Shown one piece after another: positions 15,593-22,578 of a stretch of 33,836 nucleotides of DNA. Within the stretch, counting starts at the first letter, position 1, and each line of letters opens with the position of its first letter. The stretch comes from Candidatus Faecalibacterium faecigallinarum (GTDB lineage Bacteria; Bacillota; Clostridia; Oscillospirales; Ruminococcaceae). The notes beneath the pieces are model-generated. The model had not been told where the DNA came from, did no database searches, and saw only the letters and a program-made list of their open reading frames with translations. The DNA is taken from assembly GCA_019119685.1 (NCBI GenBank), contig DWWN01000022.1, forward strand, positions 1 through 33,836, written 5' to 3'. The position numbers and the translations under genes were made by a program.

Positions 15593-16549
15593 TCACAGAT
15601 TTGCGCCCAGCACCTGCAGCACGATCTTTATGTTGACCTGGCGTTCCAGCTGCCAGAGCGCTTCGGTGGCGAGAGGGAGCGCCCGGGCGGCGTCCTCGCC
15701 CTGCAGGGGGGACGCAGCCGACCCCCGCAGCCCGGCCGCCGCATAGGCGCAGAAATCCCGCAGCAGGGCCGAAGCGGCGGCCTTGTCTTTCTCATAGCCG
15801 GCCAGCAGGGCCGAGGCGGCGTAGTTGTCGTGGGCCGCGGCGGCTTTGGCCAGGGAGGCGGCCGCCTCCAGCTGTTTGCGGCGGGCGGCATCCTGAGCCG
15901 CGGCCAGCACCGCGCCGATCCGCCCCTCAAACAGCTCCGACAGGTGCGCGGCGTCCTTTTTGGAGACGCCCCGGCCCGCACAGAAGGCGGCGCACTGCTG
16001 CACCGGCACCGGGGCCAGGGCAAAGCTGATGCACCGGCTGCGGATGGTGGGCAGCACCCCCGCCAGGGACTGGGCCGTCAGGACGAACAGCACCCCCTCG
16101 GGGGGCTCCTCCATCACTTTCAGCAGGGCGTTGGCCGACTCGCCGTTCATCTTTTCGGCGTGGTAGAGCAGGACGGCCCGCCCCTCGGAGGAAAGGCTGG
16201 TGTTGAAGATCTCGCTGCGCATGGCGGTCACCTGGCCCACCAGGTACCGGCCGCCCGCGCCCATCCCCTCTACGGCGATGGCCTCCCGGACCACGCCGGT
16301 CTCCACCCGGCCGCTGTCCCGGTCGCCGGCCTTGGCCACGGCCCGGCAGCACTCGCCCCGCAGCAGGGCTTCGGCCGCGGGGCCGCCTGCCGGGTAGAGG
16401 TAATCCGCCGCGATGCAGCGGGCCGCAAAGCCCGCCCCCAGCCCCTGCTCGCCGATCAGCAGCAGGCTGTGGCTCAAACGGCGGCCGGACAGCATCCGGC
16501 CCACTTCTTCTTTCAGGGCCTCGTTGCCCTCAAGACGGTCCAGCATCAT
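15593..16549 (-). CDS. holB: DNA polymerase III delta-prime subunit HolB
   Basis: Clamp-loader subunit that, with tau/gamma and delta, places the beta clamp on primed DNA. The 318-residue protein has the AAA+ clamp-loader layout: SHSLLLIGEQGLGAG (degenerate P-loop, as usual for delta-prime), a Cys pair GECC in the zinc-module region, LLYHAEKMNGESANALLKVMEEPPEG (sensor/box VII region) and TIRSRC (SRC motif). The helical collar domain follows. Start ATG at 16549 (ATGATG) with GAGGGG upstream; 13 bases separate it from the rhomboid-like gene, so the two form an operon. Confidence 0.93.
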   Translation of the reverse strand: MMLDRLEGNEALKEEVGRMLSGRRLSHSLLLIGEQGLGAGFAARCIAADYLYPAGGPAAEALLRGECCRAVAKAGDRDSGRVETGVVREAIAVEGMGAGGRYLVGQVTAMRSEIFNTSLSSEGRAVLLYHAEKMNGESANALLKVMEEPPEGVLFVLTAQSLAGVLPTIRSRCISFALAPVPVQQCAAFCAGRGVSKKDAAHLSELFEGRIGAVLAAAQDAARRKQLEAAASLAKAAAAHDNYAASALLAGYEKDKAAASALLRDFCAYAAAGLRGSAASPLQGEDAARALPLATEALWQLERQVNIKIVLQVLGANL

Positions 16550-16562
16550 GGCGCGGCCCCCC

Positions 16563-17201
16563 TCAGCGGCGGTTCTGCCGGCGCCACTGCTCCCGCCGGT
16601 ACCAGGCCCGGATGTTGGAATAGAGCACCGGCGCAAAGAACAAAATGAACCCCGCCATGCTCAGCAGGTAGTTCAGTTTGGTCATCCAGCCCACCGACAA
16701 AAAGCTGAGCACCCAGACCGCCGCCGCAAAGATGCCGAAATACTTCACCTTGATCGGGATGATAAAGAACAGCAGCAGCTGCATCTCGGGGTAGAGCAGG
16801 GCGAACGCCAGCAGCAGCGAGAGGGACAGGCAGTAGGTGTCGGCCCAGCCCGTGATCAGGCAGGCCAGGATGGCCCCCAGCATCCCCGCCAGGATATACA
16901 GATTGAAGCGGAAATCGCCCCAGACGGCTTCCAGCGCCGACCCGATGAACCAGATGAAGTAGGCCTCGAGGGCAAAGTTCAGGATATTGCCCGAGCTGAA
17001 CGGCACGAACAGGAAGGTGACCAGCCGCCAGATCTCCCCCGAAAAGAGGGCCGGCCGGTTCAACGCCAGGAAATAGGTGATATAGCGGTTCACAAACAAT
17101 TCCACCGCATAGACGACGATCTGCCCGCCCACGAGCAGGGCGATCAGGTTGGGGATACAGTAGCGGCCAAATTTCCGCTCGAGCTTTGTCAGCCAGTTCA
17201 T
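16563..17201 (-). CDS. Rhomboid-like membrane protein lacking catalytic residues
   Basis: A 212-residue membrane protein with six predicted helices and the rhomboid layout: the L1-loop motif EIWRLVTFLFVP (56-67), TM2 around FALEAYFIWFIGSALE, TM3 with YILAGMLGA, and a TM4-TM5 stretch ALLYPEMQLLLFFIIPIKVK like active rhomboids. The TM4 GxSG serine motif is replaced by CLSLSLLLA (124-132), and the TM6 histidine position reads LNYLL (N177). It is therefore predicted to be a pseudoprotease, perhaps a membrane-protein chaperone or sorting factor. ATG at 17201 with GGGAGG. First gene of the rhomboid-holB operon. Confidence 0.8.
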   Translation of the reverse strand: MNWLTKLERKFGRYCIPNLIALLVGGQIVVYAVELFVNRYITYFLALNRPALFSGEIWRLVTFLFVPFSSGNILNFALEAYFIWFIGSALEAVWGDFRFNLYILAGMLGAILACLITGWADTYCLSLSLLLAFALLYPEMQLLLFFIIPIKVKYFGIFAAAVWVLSFLSVGWMTKLNYLLSMAGFILFFAPVLYSNIRAWYRREQWRRQNRR

Positions 17202-17270
17202 ACGGCGCCTCCCAGTCAATGGATCTGCGGCCCAGCGCGGTTTCCCGCCCGTGAGCCGGGTTGTAGGATT

Positions 17271-17299
17271 ATTGTACCATGTTTGGGCAGGGCATTCAA
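17271..17299 (-). promoter_or_regulatory. Promoter of the rhomboid-holB operon
   Basis: Minus strand: -35 TTGAAT (17294-17299), 17-base spacer, -10 TACAAT (17271-17276). The leader to the start codon is about 65 bases. Confidence 0.65.
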
Positions 17300-17316
17300 C
17301 CGCGGGGCGGGTTTTT

Positions 17317-17405
17317 CACTCTTTCCACCGGGTTTTCCACCGGTTCTGTTGGAAACGGGAGGAATTTTCCGCAGCTTTTCCACTCTTTCCACCGAGTTTT
17401 CAACA
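17317..17405. repeat. Direct repeat pair with TTTTCCAC (DnaA-box-like) motifs
   Basis: The 25-base segments 17317-17341 and 17381-17405 both begin CACTCTTTCCACCG and continue with GGTTTTCCACC or AGTTTTCAACA. Additional TTTTCCAC copies are at 17376-17383 and ATTTCCACC near 17412. TTTTCCACA is one base from the DnaA box TTATCCACA. The repeats are too short and irregular for CRISPR. Confidence 0.5.
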
Positions 17406-17742
17406 CCTCGGATTTCCACCTGTATATACGAAGGGTAAAGTCATACTCTTTTTGCGCCGCCGGGCACCCGCTTTGCCCGGCTCCGGGACAAAAATTTTGC
17501 GAGCAGGACCGCAGGTTTCGACAGGCTTTGAAAATCCCGAAAACCTACCGGATTCCAGGGTTTTCCGATTCGGAATCGCGCCGGCCCGACTTTTCAACAT
17601 AAGGGGACGGAGCGCGTCCTTTTTCGCGCTGTGGAAAACTTTTCGCAATTTTCACATTCTTCCCATGGGCCTTTTTGCCCCTGCCGGCGGGCGGGAATTT
17701 TTGAAATTTTACAAAATTTTATTTCCTAGTGGTTTTATAGGA

Positions 17743-17771
17743 TTGACACCCCGTCCCTTTTCGGGTATAAT
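17743..17771 (+). promoter_or_regulatory. Perfect consensus promoter of smsCB
   Basis: -35 TTGACA (17743-17748), exactly 17 bases, -10 TATAAT (17766-17771): twelve of twelve consensus positions with optimal spacing. An AT-rich UP-element-like tract (17697-17729) lies just upstream. The leader is about 95 bases. A strong, probably constitutive promoter unless a repressor acts in the leader. Confidence 0.85.
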
Positions 17772-17872
17772 TCCCTTGCAGGGCGCCGAAGCTCTGTACG
17801 ATCAATGCAGACCAAACACGCGCTTCTTTCCATATAGGAAAAGAAAGCTACAATGTAACGAGGTGTCATCCC

Positions 17873-18625
17873 ATGCTGGAACTCGAGCATATATCTTTCG
17901 ACGTCCCGGGCGAACAAGGCCAAAAGGAGATCATCCGGGATATCTCTCTCACCATCCCCGCCGGGCGCTTTGTGGCCATCACCGGCCCCAACGGCGGCGG
18001 CAAATCCACCCTTGCCAAGCTGATCGCCGGCATTGAAAAGCCCACCGCCGGCCGCATCCTGCTCAACGGCGAGGACATCACCCAGATGAGCATCACCGAG
18101 CGGGCCCACAAGGGCATCAGCTATGCCTTCCAGCAGCCGGTCCGCTTCAAGGGCATCCAGGTGCTGGACCTGCTGCGCATCGCCGCCGGCAAGGAGCGCC
18201 CCCTGAGCATCGCCGACGCCTGCGCCTACCTCTCCGAGGTAGGCCTGTGCGCCAAGGACTACGTCAACCGCGAGGTGAACGCCAGCCTGTCGGGCGGCGA
18301 GCTCAAGCGCATCGAGATCGCCACCGTCCTGGCCCGCGGCCAGAAGCTGTCGGTTTTTGACGAGCCGGAGGCCGGCATCGACCTGTGGAGCTTCCAGAAC
18401 CTGATCCAGGTCTTTGAGCGGATGCAGCAGAAGAACACCGACGGCTCCATCCTCGTCATCTCGCACCAGGAGCGTATCCTGAACATCGCCGACGAGATCA
18501 TCGTCCTGGCTGCCGGCCGGGTGACCCAGCAGGGCCCCCGCGCCGAGATCCTGCCCGGCCTGCTGGGCACCACTTCGGCGGTGACCGCCTGCACCGCTCT
18601 GGAACAGGGAGGGAGAGAAGCATAA
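17873..18625 (+). CDS. sufC: SufC-like Fe-S assembly ATPase (SmsC)
   Basis: Cytosolic ABC-type ATPase that powers the SufB-like scaffold during Fe-S cluster assembly. The 250-residue protein has Walker A GPNGGGKST (38-46), the Q-loop FQQPVRFKG, signature LSGGELKR (139-146), Walker B LSVFDEPEAGID (159-170) and the switch His in SHQE (H198). No membrane partner is encoded; the only neighbour is a SufB/D-like protein, which marks it as SufC rather than a transporter. The two-gene layout matches the minimal SMS (SUF-like) system of anaerobes. Stop and the next start overlap in TAATG. Confidence 0.9.
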   Translation: MLELEHISFDVPGEQGQKEIIRDISLTIPAGRFVAITGPNGGGKSTLAKLIAGIEKPTAGRILLNGEDITQMSITERAHKGISYAFQQPVRFKGIQVLDLLRIAAGKERPLSIADACAYLSEVGLCAKDYVNREVNASLSGGELKRIEIATVLARGQKLSVFDEPEAGIDLWSFQNLIQVFERMQQKNTDGSILVISHQERILNIADEIIVLAAGRVTQQGPRAEILPGLLGTTSAVTACTALEQGGREA

Positions 18626-19545
18626 TGTTAGATAACATCCAAAAGCAGATCCTGGCCGAAGTGGCCGACCTGCACAACATCCCCGAAGGGGCTTATAACA
18701 TCCGCAGCAACGGCCAGACCGCTGCCCGCAACTCCACCGCCAACATCGAGATCGTCCCCAAGCCCGACGGCACCGGCATCGACATCCACATCAAGCCGGG
18801 CACCAGGCACGAGAGCGTCCACATCCCGGTGGTCCTCAGCGAGAGCGGCCTGAAGGAAACGGTCTACAATGACTTTTTCATCGGGGACGACTGCGACATC
18901 CTGATCGTGGCCGGCTGCGGCATCGACAACTGCGGCAACCAGGATTCGGAGCACGACGGCATCCACCGCTTCCAGGTGGGCAAGAACGCCCATGTCCGCT
19001 ATGTGGAAAAGCACTACGGCCAGGGCAACGGCCTGGGTATGCGCATCCTGAACCCCGTCACCGAGGTGCACCTGGCTGAGGGCAGCTCGATGGAAATGGA
19101 GATGGTCCAGATCAAGGGCGTCGATTCCACCGACCGCAAGACGGTGGCCGACCTGGCTGCCGGCGCGCGCCTGGTGGTGCGCGAGCGCCTGATGACCCAC
19201 GGCCGCCAGATCGCCATCAGCGGCTACAACGTCACCCTGAACGGCGAGGGCTCCAGCGCCGACGTGGTCTCCCGCTCGGTGGCCCGCGACCGCTCCTACC
19301 AGAAGTTCGACGCCCTCATCACCGGCAACGCCCCCTGCTCGGGCCACTCCGAGTGCGACGCCATCATCATGGACCACGCCCGGGTGCTGGCCGTGCCCCA
19401 GCTGGACGCCAACGACCTGGACGCCGCCCTCATCCATGAGGCCGCCATCGGCAAGATCGCCGGCGACCAGATCACCAAGCTGCTGACCCTGGGCCTGACC
19501 GAAGAAGAAGCCGAGGAGCAGATCATCCAGGGCTTCCTGAAATAA
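18625..19545 (+). CDS. sufB: SufB/SufD-family minimal scaffold (SmsB)
   Basis: Predicted scaffold on which [4Fe-4S] clusters are built with SmsC. The 306-residue protein is much shorter than SufB (about 470) and keeps mainly the SufBD beta-helix core. Candidate cluster or metal ligands include C90, C98, C103 (GDDCDILIVAGCGIDNCGN), H110, and the C-terminal CSGHSECDAIIMDHA. The last part ALIHEAAIGKIAGDQITKLLTLGLTEEEAEEQIIQGFL is the conserved SufBD helical tail that binds SufC. Translation is probably coupled to smsC. No SufS, SufU or SufD is nearby, so the sulfur donor is encoded elsewhere or sulfide is used directly. Confidence 0.9.
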   Translation: MLDNIQKQILAEVADLHNIPEGAYNIRSNGQTAARNSTANIEIVPKPDGTGIDIHIKPGTRHESVHIPVVLSESGLKETVYNDFFIGDDCDILIVAGCGIDNCGNQDSEHDGIHRFQVGKNAHVRYVEKHYGQGNGLGMRILNPVTEVHLAEGSSMEMEMVQIKGVDSTDRKTVADLAAGARLVVRERLMTHGRQIAISGYNVTLNGEGSSADVVSRSVARDRSYQKFDALITGNAPCSGHSECDAIIMDHARVLAVPQLDANDLDAALIHEAAIGKIAGDQITKLLTLGLTEEEAEEQIIQGFLK

Positions 19546-19642
19546 GGACTGGCCACGCGCCTCCACCGCCCCAGTAGCGGGGCACAAAACTGCGATGTTG
19601 GGGATGTTTTTTCTTTTCTGTCCAACTTCTGACACAAAAATA

Positions 19643-19671
19643 TGGAATTTTCAGTGAAAATGTAGTATACT
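19643..19671 (+). promoter_or_regulatory. Probable promoter of the GNAT gene
   Basis: -35-like TGGAAT (19643-19648), 17 bases, -10 TATACT (19666-19671). In the leader, GGGCCGC (19686-19692) and GCGGCCC (19702-19708) form a perfect 7-bp stem. Upstream, the stretch 19566-19617 (GCCCC/GGGGC, then T6) may act as the smsCB terminator, but I cannot draw a convincing stem next to the T-run. Confidence 0.45.
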
Positions 19672-19777
19672 GGTTCCTAGCAGAGGGGCCGCGGCACACG
19701 GGCGGCCCGGCAGGGAGAAGCGGCAGAGAAGAAGAACGTAAAAGTCCCAATCAATCAACAGAGAAGGTGGAGGATTC

Positions 19778-20281
19778 ATGTTTCGTGGAGCAAACCGGTT
19801 TGAACTAGATCAGATCATGGACGTTTACGCCCGTGCCAGGGCGTTCATGGCGCAGAATGGCAACCCCACCCAGTGGGGAGACGACTATCCCCCGCGGGAA
19901 CTGATCGAGGAGGACATCCTCTCCAACCGGCTGTTCGTCTGTGTCATCAACGGCGAGCTGGAAGCCGTCTTCGCGTTCATCCTGGGCGAAGACCCTACTT
20001 ATAAGACCATCGAGGGCGGGCACTGGCTGAACGACGTCCCCTATGGCACCCTGCACCGCCTGGCCTCGGCCGGGCACCGCAGCGGCGTGGGCCGCCTGGT
20101 CATCGACTGGTGCCTGGAGCACTGCGAGAGCCTGCGGGCCGACACCCACGCCGACAACAAGGTGATGCAGCACGTGCTGGAGTCCAACGGCTTTTCCCGC
20201 TGCGGCATCATCCATCTGGCCAACGGTTCGCCCCGCATCGCCTACCAGAAGCTGGGCATCCGCCAGCTGGGCAGCGAATGA
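19778..20281 (+). CDS. GNAT-family N-acetyltransferase
   Basis: A 167-residue acetyl-CoA-dependent acyltransferase; substrate unknown. The fold is recognisable from the N-terminal Arg-rich helix region (ELDQIMDVYARARAFMAQNGN), the central strand LFVCVINGELEAVFAFILG, the LHRLAS...RSGVGRLVIDWCLEH motif (the GVGR pyrophosphate loop) and RADTHADNKVMQHVLESNGFSRCGII, which closes the acetyl-CoA site. The ATG at 19778 has GAAGGTGGAGG. A terminator follows directly, so it is probably transcribed alone. Confidence 0.88.
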   Translation: MFRGANRFELDQIMDVYARARAFMAQNGNPTQWGDDYPPRELIEEDILSNRLFVCVINGELEAVFAFILGEDPTYKTIEGGHWLNDVPYGTLHRLASAGHRSGVGRLVIDWCLEHCESLRADTHADNKVMQHVLESNGFSRCGIIHLANGSPRIAYQKLGIRQLGSE

Positions 20282-20297
20282 CTACAATCCAACACGA

Positions 20298-20326
20298 GGG
20301 GACGGCCCGCCGCCGTCCCCTTTTTT
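20298..20326 (+). terminator. Intrinsic terminator after the GNAT gene
   Basis: GGGGACGG (20298-20305) and CCGTCCCC (20313-20320) form a perfect 8-bp stem followed by TTTTTT. It ends only 24 bases before the start codon of the next gene, leaving no room for a separate promoter downstream of it. Confidence 0.85.
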
Positions 20327-20350
20327 GACAGGAAAGGGGAGCAATATCCC

Positions 20351-21451
20351 ATGAAGATCACCCGGATACGTTTAGGCAAGCTGTCGGTCCCCCTGCGGGT
20401 CCCCTTCAAGACAGCCCTGCGCACCGTCAGCCGCGTGGAGGATGTGGTGGTGGAACTGCACACCGACACCGGCGCCGTGGGCTACGGCGAAGCCCCGCCC
20501 ACCGGCCCCATCACCGGGGACACCACCGGCGGCATCGTGGGGGGCATCGTCGAGCTGATCGGCCCCGCTCTGGTGGGGCAGGAGGTGGACGACTTCGAGA
20601 CCGTCACCGCCCTGGTCCAGAAGGCCGGGGTGCACAACACCAGCGCCAAGGCCGCCGTGGACATGGCCCTGTGGGACCTTTACGGCCAGCTGCACCAGAT
20701 CCCGGTCCACAAGCTGCTGGGCGGGGCCCGGCGCACCCTGGTGACGGACCTCACCATCAGCGTCAACCCGCCCCGCCAGATGGCGCTGGACGCCATGGAG
20801 GCTGTGGCCCGGGGCTACGACTGCCTCAAGGTCAAGGTAGGGGTGGACCCCGCCCTGGACACCGCCCGCCTGGCCGCCGTCCGCAAGGCGGTGGGGAAGG
20901 ATGTCTGCATCCGCATCGACGCCAACCAGGCATGGACGCCCCGCCAGGCCGTCCGCATCCTGAACGAGATGCAGGACAAGGGCCTGGACCTCGAGCTGGT
21001 GGAGCAGCCCGTCCCCGCCGGCGACCTGGAGGGCCTGGCCTATGTCACCCGCAACAGCTGGGTGCCGGTGATGGCCGACGAGAGCGTTTTCAGCCCCGCC
21101 GACGCCATGCGCATCTTCCAGAGCCGGGCGGCCGACTACGTCAACATCAAGCTGATGAAGTGCGGCGGGCTGACCAACGCCCTCCGCATCGCCTCGGCCG
21201 CCGAGGTCTACGGGGTCGAGTGCATGATCGGCTGCATGCTGGAGGCCAAGATCGCGGTGAACGCCGCGGTGGAGCTGGCCTGCGCCCGCAGCATCATCAC
21301 CCGGGTGGACCTGGACGGCCCGGTGCTGTGCAGCGTGGACCCCGTAGAGGGCGGCGCCCATTTCGACGAGCGGAACATCACCGTCTCGGACGAGCCCGGC
21401 ATGGGTATCCACGGCGTACAGGAAGGATATTTAACCTATCTGGATATGTAA
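20351..21451 (+). CDS. Dipeptide epimerase (L-Ala-D/L-Glu epimerase-like, enolase superfamily)
   Basis: Member of the muconate-lactonising subgroup of the enolase superfamily; such enzymes epimerise dipeptides, typically L-Ala-D-Glu from cell-wall turnover. The 366-residue protein has the catalytic KxK (K160, K162 in DCLKVKVG), metal ligands D190 (RIDANQAW), E218 (VEQP) and D243 (MADES), and the second catalytic Lys in NIKLMKCGG (K267). GCMLEAKIAV near 294-303 matches dipeptide epimerases, but specificity within the family is hard to call. ATG at 20351 has GGAAAGGGGAG. It lies behind a strong terminator and before one of its own. Confidence 0.88.
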   Translation: MKITRIRLGKLSVPLRVPFKTALRTVSRVEDVVVELHTDTGAVGYGEAPPTGPITGDTTGGIVGGIVELIGPALVGQEVDDFETVTALVQKAGVHNTSAKAAVDMALWDLYGQLHQIPVHKLLGGARRTLVTDLTISVNPPRQMALDAMEAVARGYDCLKVKVGVDPALDTARLAAVRKAVGKDVCIRIDANQAWTPRQAVRILNEMQDKGLDLELVEQPVPAGDLEGLAYVTRNSWVPVMADESVFSPADAMRIFQSRAADYVNIKLMKCGGLTNALRIASAAEVYGVECMIGCMLEAKIAVNAAVELACARSIITRVDLDGPVLCSVDPVEGGAHFDERNITVSDEPGMGIHGVQEGYLTYLDM

Positions 21452-21458
21452 AAATCTT

Positions 21459-21487
21459 TTTCCCCGGTTTCGGCCGGGGAAATTTTT
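21459..21487 (+). terminator. Intrinsic terminator of the epimerase gene
   Basis: TTTCCCCGG (21459-21467) and CCGGGGAAA (21474-21482) pair perfectly around a six-base loop, followed by TTTTT, eight bases after the stop codon. Confidence 0.88.
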
Positions 21488-21561
21488 GTCCCGGATAGGC
21501 TACAGAGCGCGCATTTTTCACAAAAAACGTGCCTATGCCACATAAAATTCCCCCGCACCGT

Positions 21562-21579
21562 ACATTTTGACAAAAATGT
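21562..21579. promoter_or_regulatory. Inverted repeat next to the transketolase promoter
   Basis: ACATTTT-GACA-AAAATGT is a perfect 7-bp dyad ending one base before the -35 element at 21581. Its position suits an operator or activator site. It also contains an overlapping TTGACA. Confidence 0.4.
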
Positions 21580-21580
21580 C

Positions 21581-21609
21581 TTGACGTTTTCGGGCAGAAT
21601 AGATAATAT
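21581..21609 (+). promoter_or_regulatory. Promoter of the split transketolase operon
   Basis: -35 TTGACG (21581-21586), 17-base spacer, -10 TAATAT (21604-21609). The leader is about 105 bases. Confidence 0.65.
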
Positions 21610-21720
21610 TAGGTTGGAATACAGTGTGTCTCCGGCATTCCGGTTTGCGATATACAAAACAACGCGCCCCCAGCAAGGGCCCATCGGGAGACGAACCAGT
21701 GCAAAATGGAAGGACGATCT

Positions 21721-22575
21721 ATGACAAACGCAGAAAAACTTGCCCTGCAAAAACACGCCTGCCGCATCCGCCTTGGCGTGATCGAGAGCACCCACAGCGC
21801 CAAAAGCGGCCACCCCGGCGGCAGCCTGTCCATCGCGGAGGTGCTGTCCTTTTTGTACTTCCGGGAGATGCGGGTAGACCCCGCCAACCCCGCCTGGCCT
21901 GAGCGGGACCGCCTGGTCCTCTCCAAGGGCCACGCGGCCCCGGCCCTCTACGCCGCTCTGGCTGAGCGCGGCTTTTTCCCCGCAGAGGAGCTGACCACCC
22001 TGCGCAAGATCGGCAGCCGCCTGCAGGGCCACCCCAATATGAACACCGTCCCCGGCGTGGATATGTCCACCGGCAGCCTCGGCCAGGGCATTTCGGCCGC
22101 CTGCGGCATGGCCCTGGGCGCCAAGGTCAAGGGCCTGGACCAGGTGCGGGTCTACGCCATCATGGGCGACGGCGAGATTGAGGAAGGCGAGTGCTGGGAG
22201 GCTTTCATGTTCGCCGCCCATTACAAGCTGGATAACCTGTGCGTCTTTCTGGACCTGAACCATCTGCAGATCGACGGTGCCATCGAAAAGGTCATGAACA
22301 GCGCCCCCCAGGATCAAAAGCTGGAAGCCTTCGGCTTCAAGGTGCTGTCCGTCGACGGCCACGACCTCGACCAGATCGAGGCCGCCGTGGACGCGTTCCA
22401 CGCCGAGAAGGGCCGCCCCACCTTCATCATCCTGAACACCACCAAGGGCAAGGGCGTCAGCTATATGGAGAACAACGCCAACTGGCACGGCAAAGCCCCC
22501 GGCGACGCCGACTACCACACCGCCATGGACGAGCTGAACGCCGCCCTGGCCAAACTGGAAAAGGAGGAGGGCTGA
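21721..22575 (+). CDS. Transketolase, N-terminal (TPP pyrophosphate-binding) subunit
   Basis: First half of a two-subunit transketolase of the non-oxidative pentose phosphate pathway. The 284-residue chain has the conserved SGHPGGSLS (29-37), SKGHAAPALYA, GSLGQGIS, and the TPP motif GDGE (149-152) with the paired Asn in DLNHLQIDG (N180). The ATG at 21721 is chosen over the one at 21706 because GGAAGGA lies at ideal spacing before it. Three bases separate it from the C-terminal subunit gene, and the two must assemble to form the active site. Confidence 0.95.
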   Translation: MTNAEKLALQKHACRIRLGVIESTHSAKSGHPGGSLSIAEVLSFLYFREMRVDPANPAWPERDRLVLSKGHAAPALYAALAERGFFPAEELTTLRKIGSRLQGHPNMNTVPGVDMSTGSLGQGISAACGMALGAKVKGLDQVRVYAIMGDGEIEEGECWEAFMFAAHYKLDNLCVFLDLNHLQIDGAIEKVMNSAPQDQKLEAFGFKVLSVDGHDLDQIEAAVDAFHAEKGRPTFIILNTTKGKGVSYMENNANWHGKAPGDADYHTAMDELNAALAKLEKEEG

Positions 22576-22578
22576 TTT

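Larger units (their letters stand above)
17202..17872. other. 671-base gene-free region with repeats and two divergent promoters
   Basis: It contains the rhomboid-holB promoter (17271-17299), a cluster of TTTTCCAC/CTTTCCACC motifs (17317-17420), an inverted TGTGGAAAA (17630-17638), a very AT-rich tract (17697-17729) and the perfect consensus promoter of the smsCB operon (17743-17771). I see no credible coding frame and no recognised RNA gene. Confidence 0.6.

Noticed and set aside
17317-17420. CRISPR array
   Set aside because: Repeat units are short, unevenly spaced and imperfect, and no cas genes are near.
17202-17872. Chromosomal replication origin
   Set aside because: dnaA, dnaN and recF are absent and the motifs deviate from the standard DnaA box; kept only as a finding about DnaA-box-like repeats.
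17873-19545. ABC transporter interpretation of the SufC-like ATPase
   Set aside because: The partner protein is soluble, with the SufBD beta-helix and helical tail, and no membrane subunit is encoded nearby.
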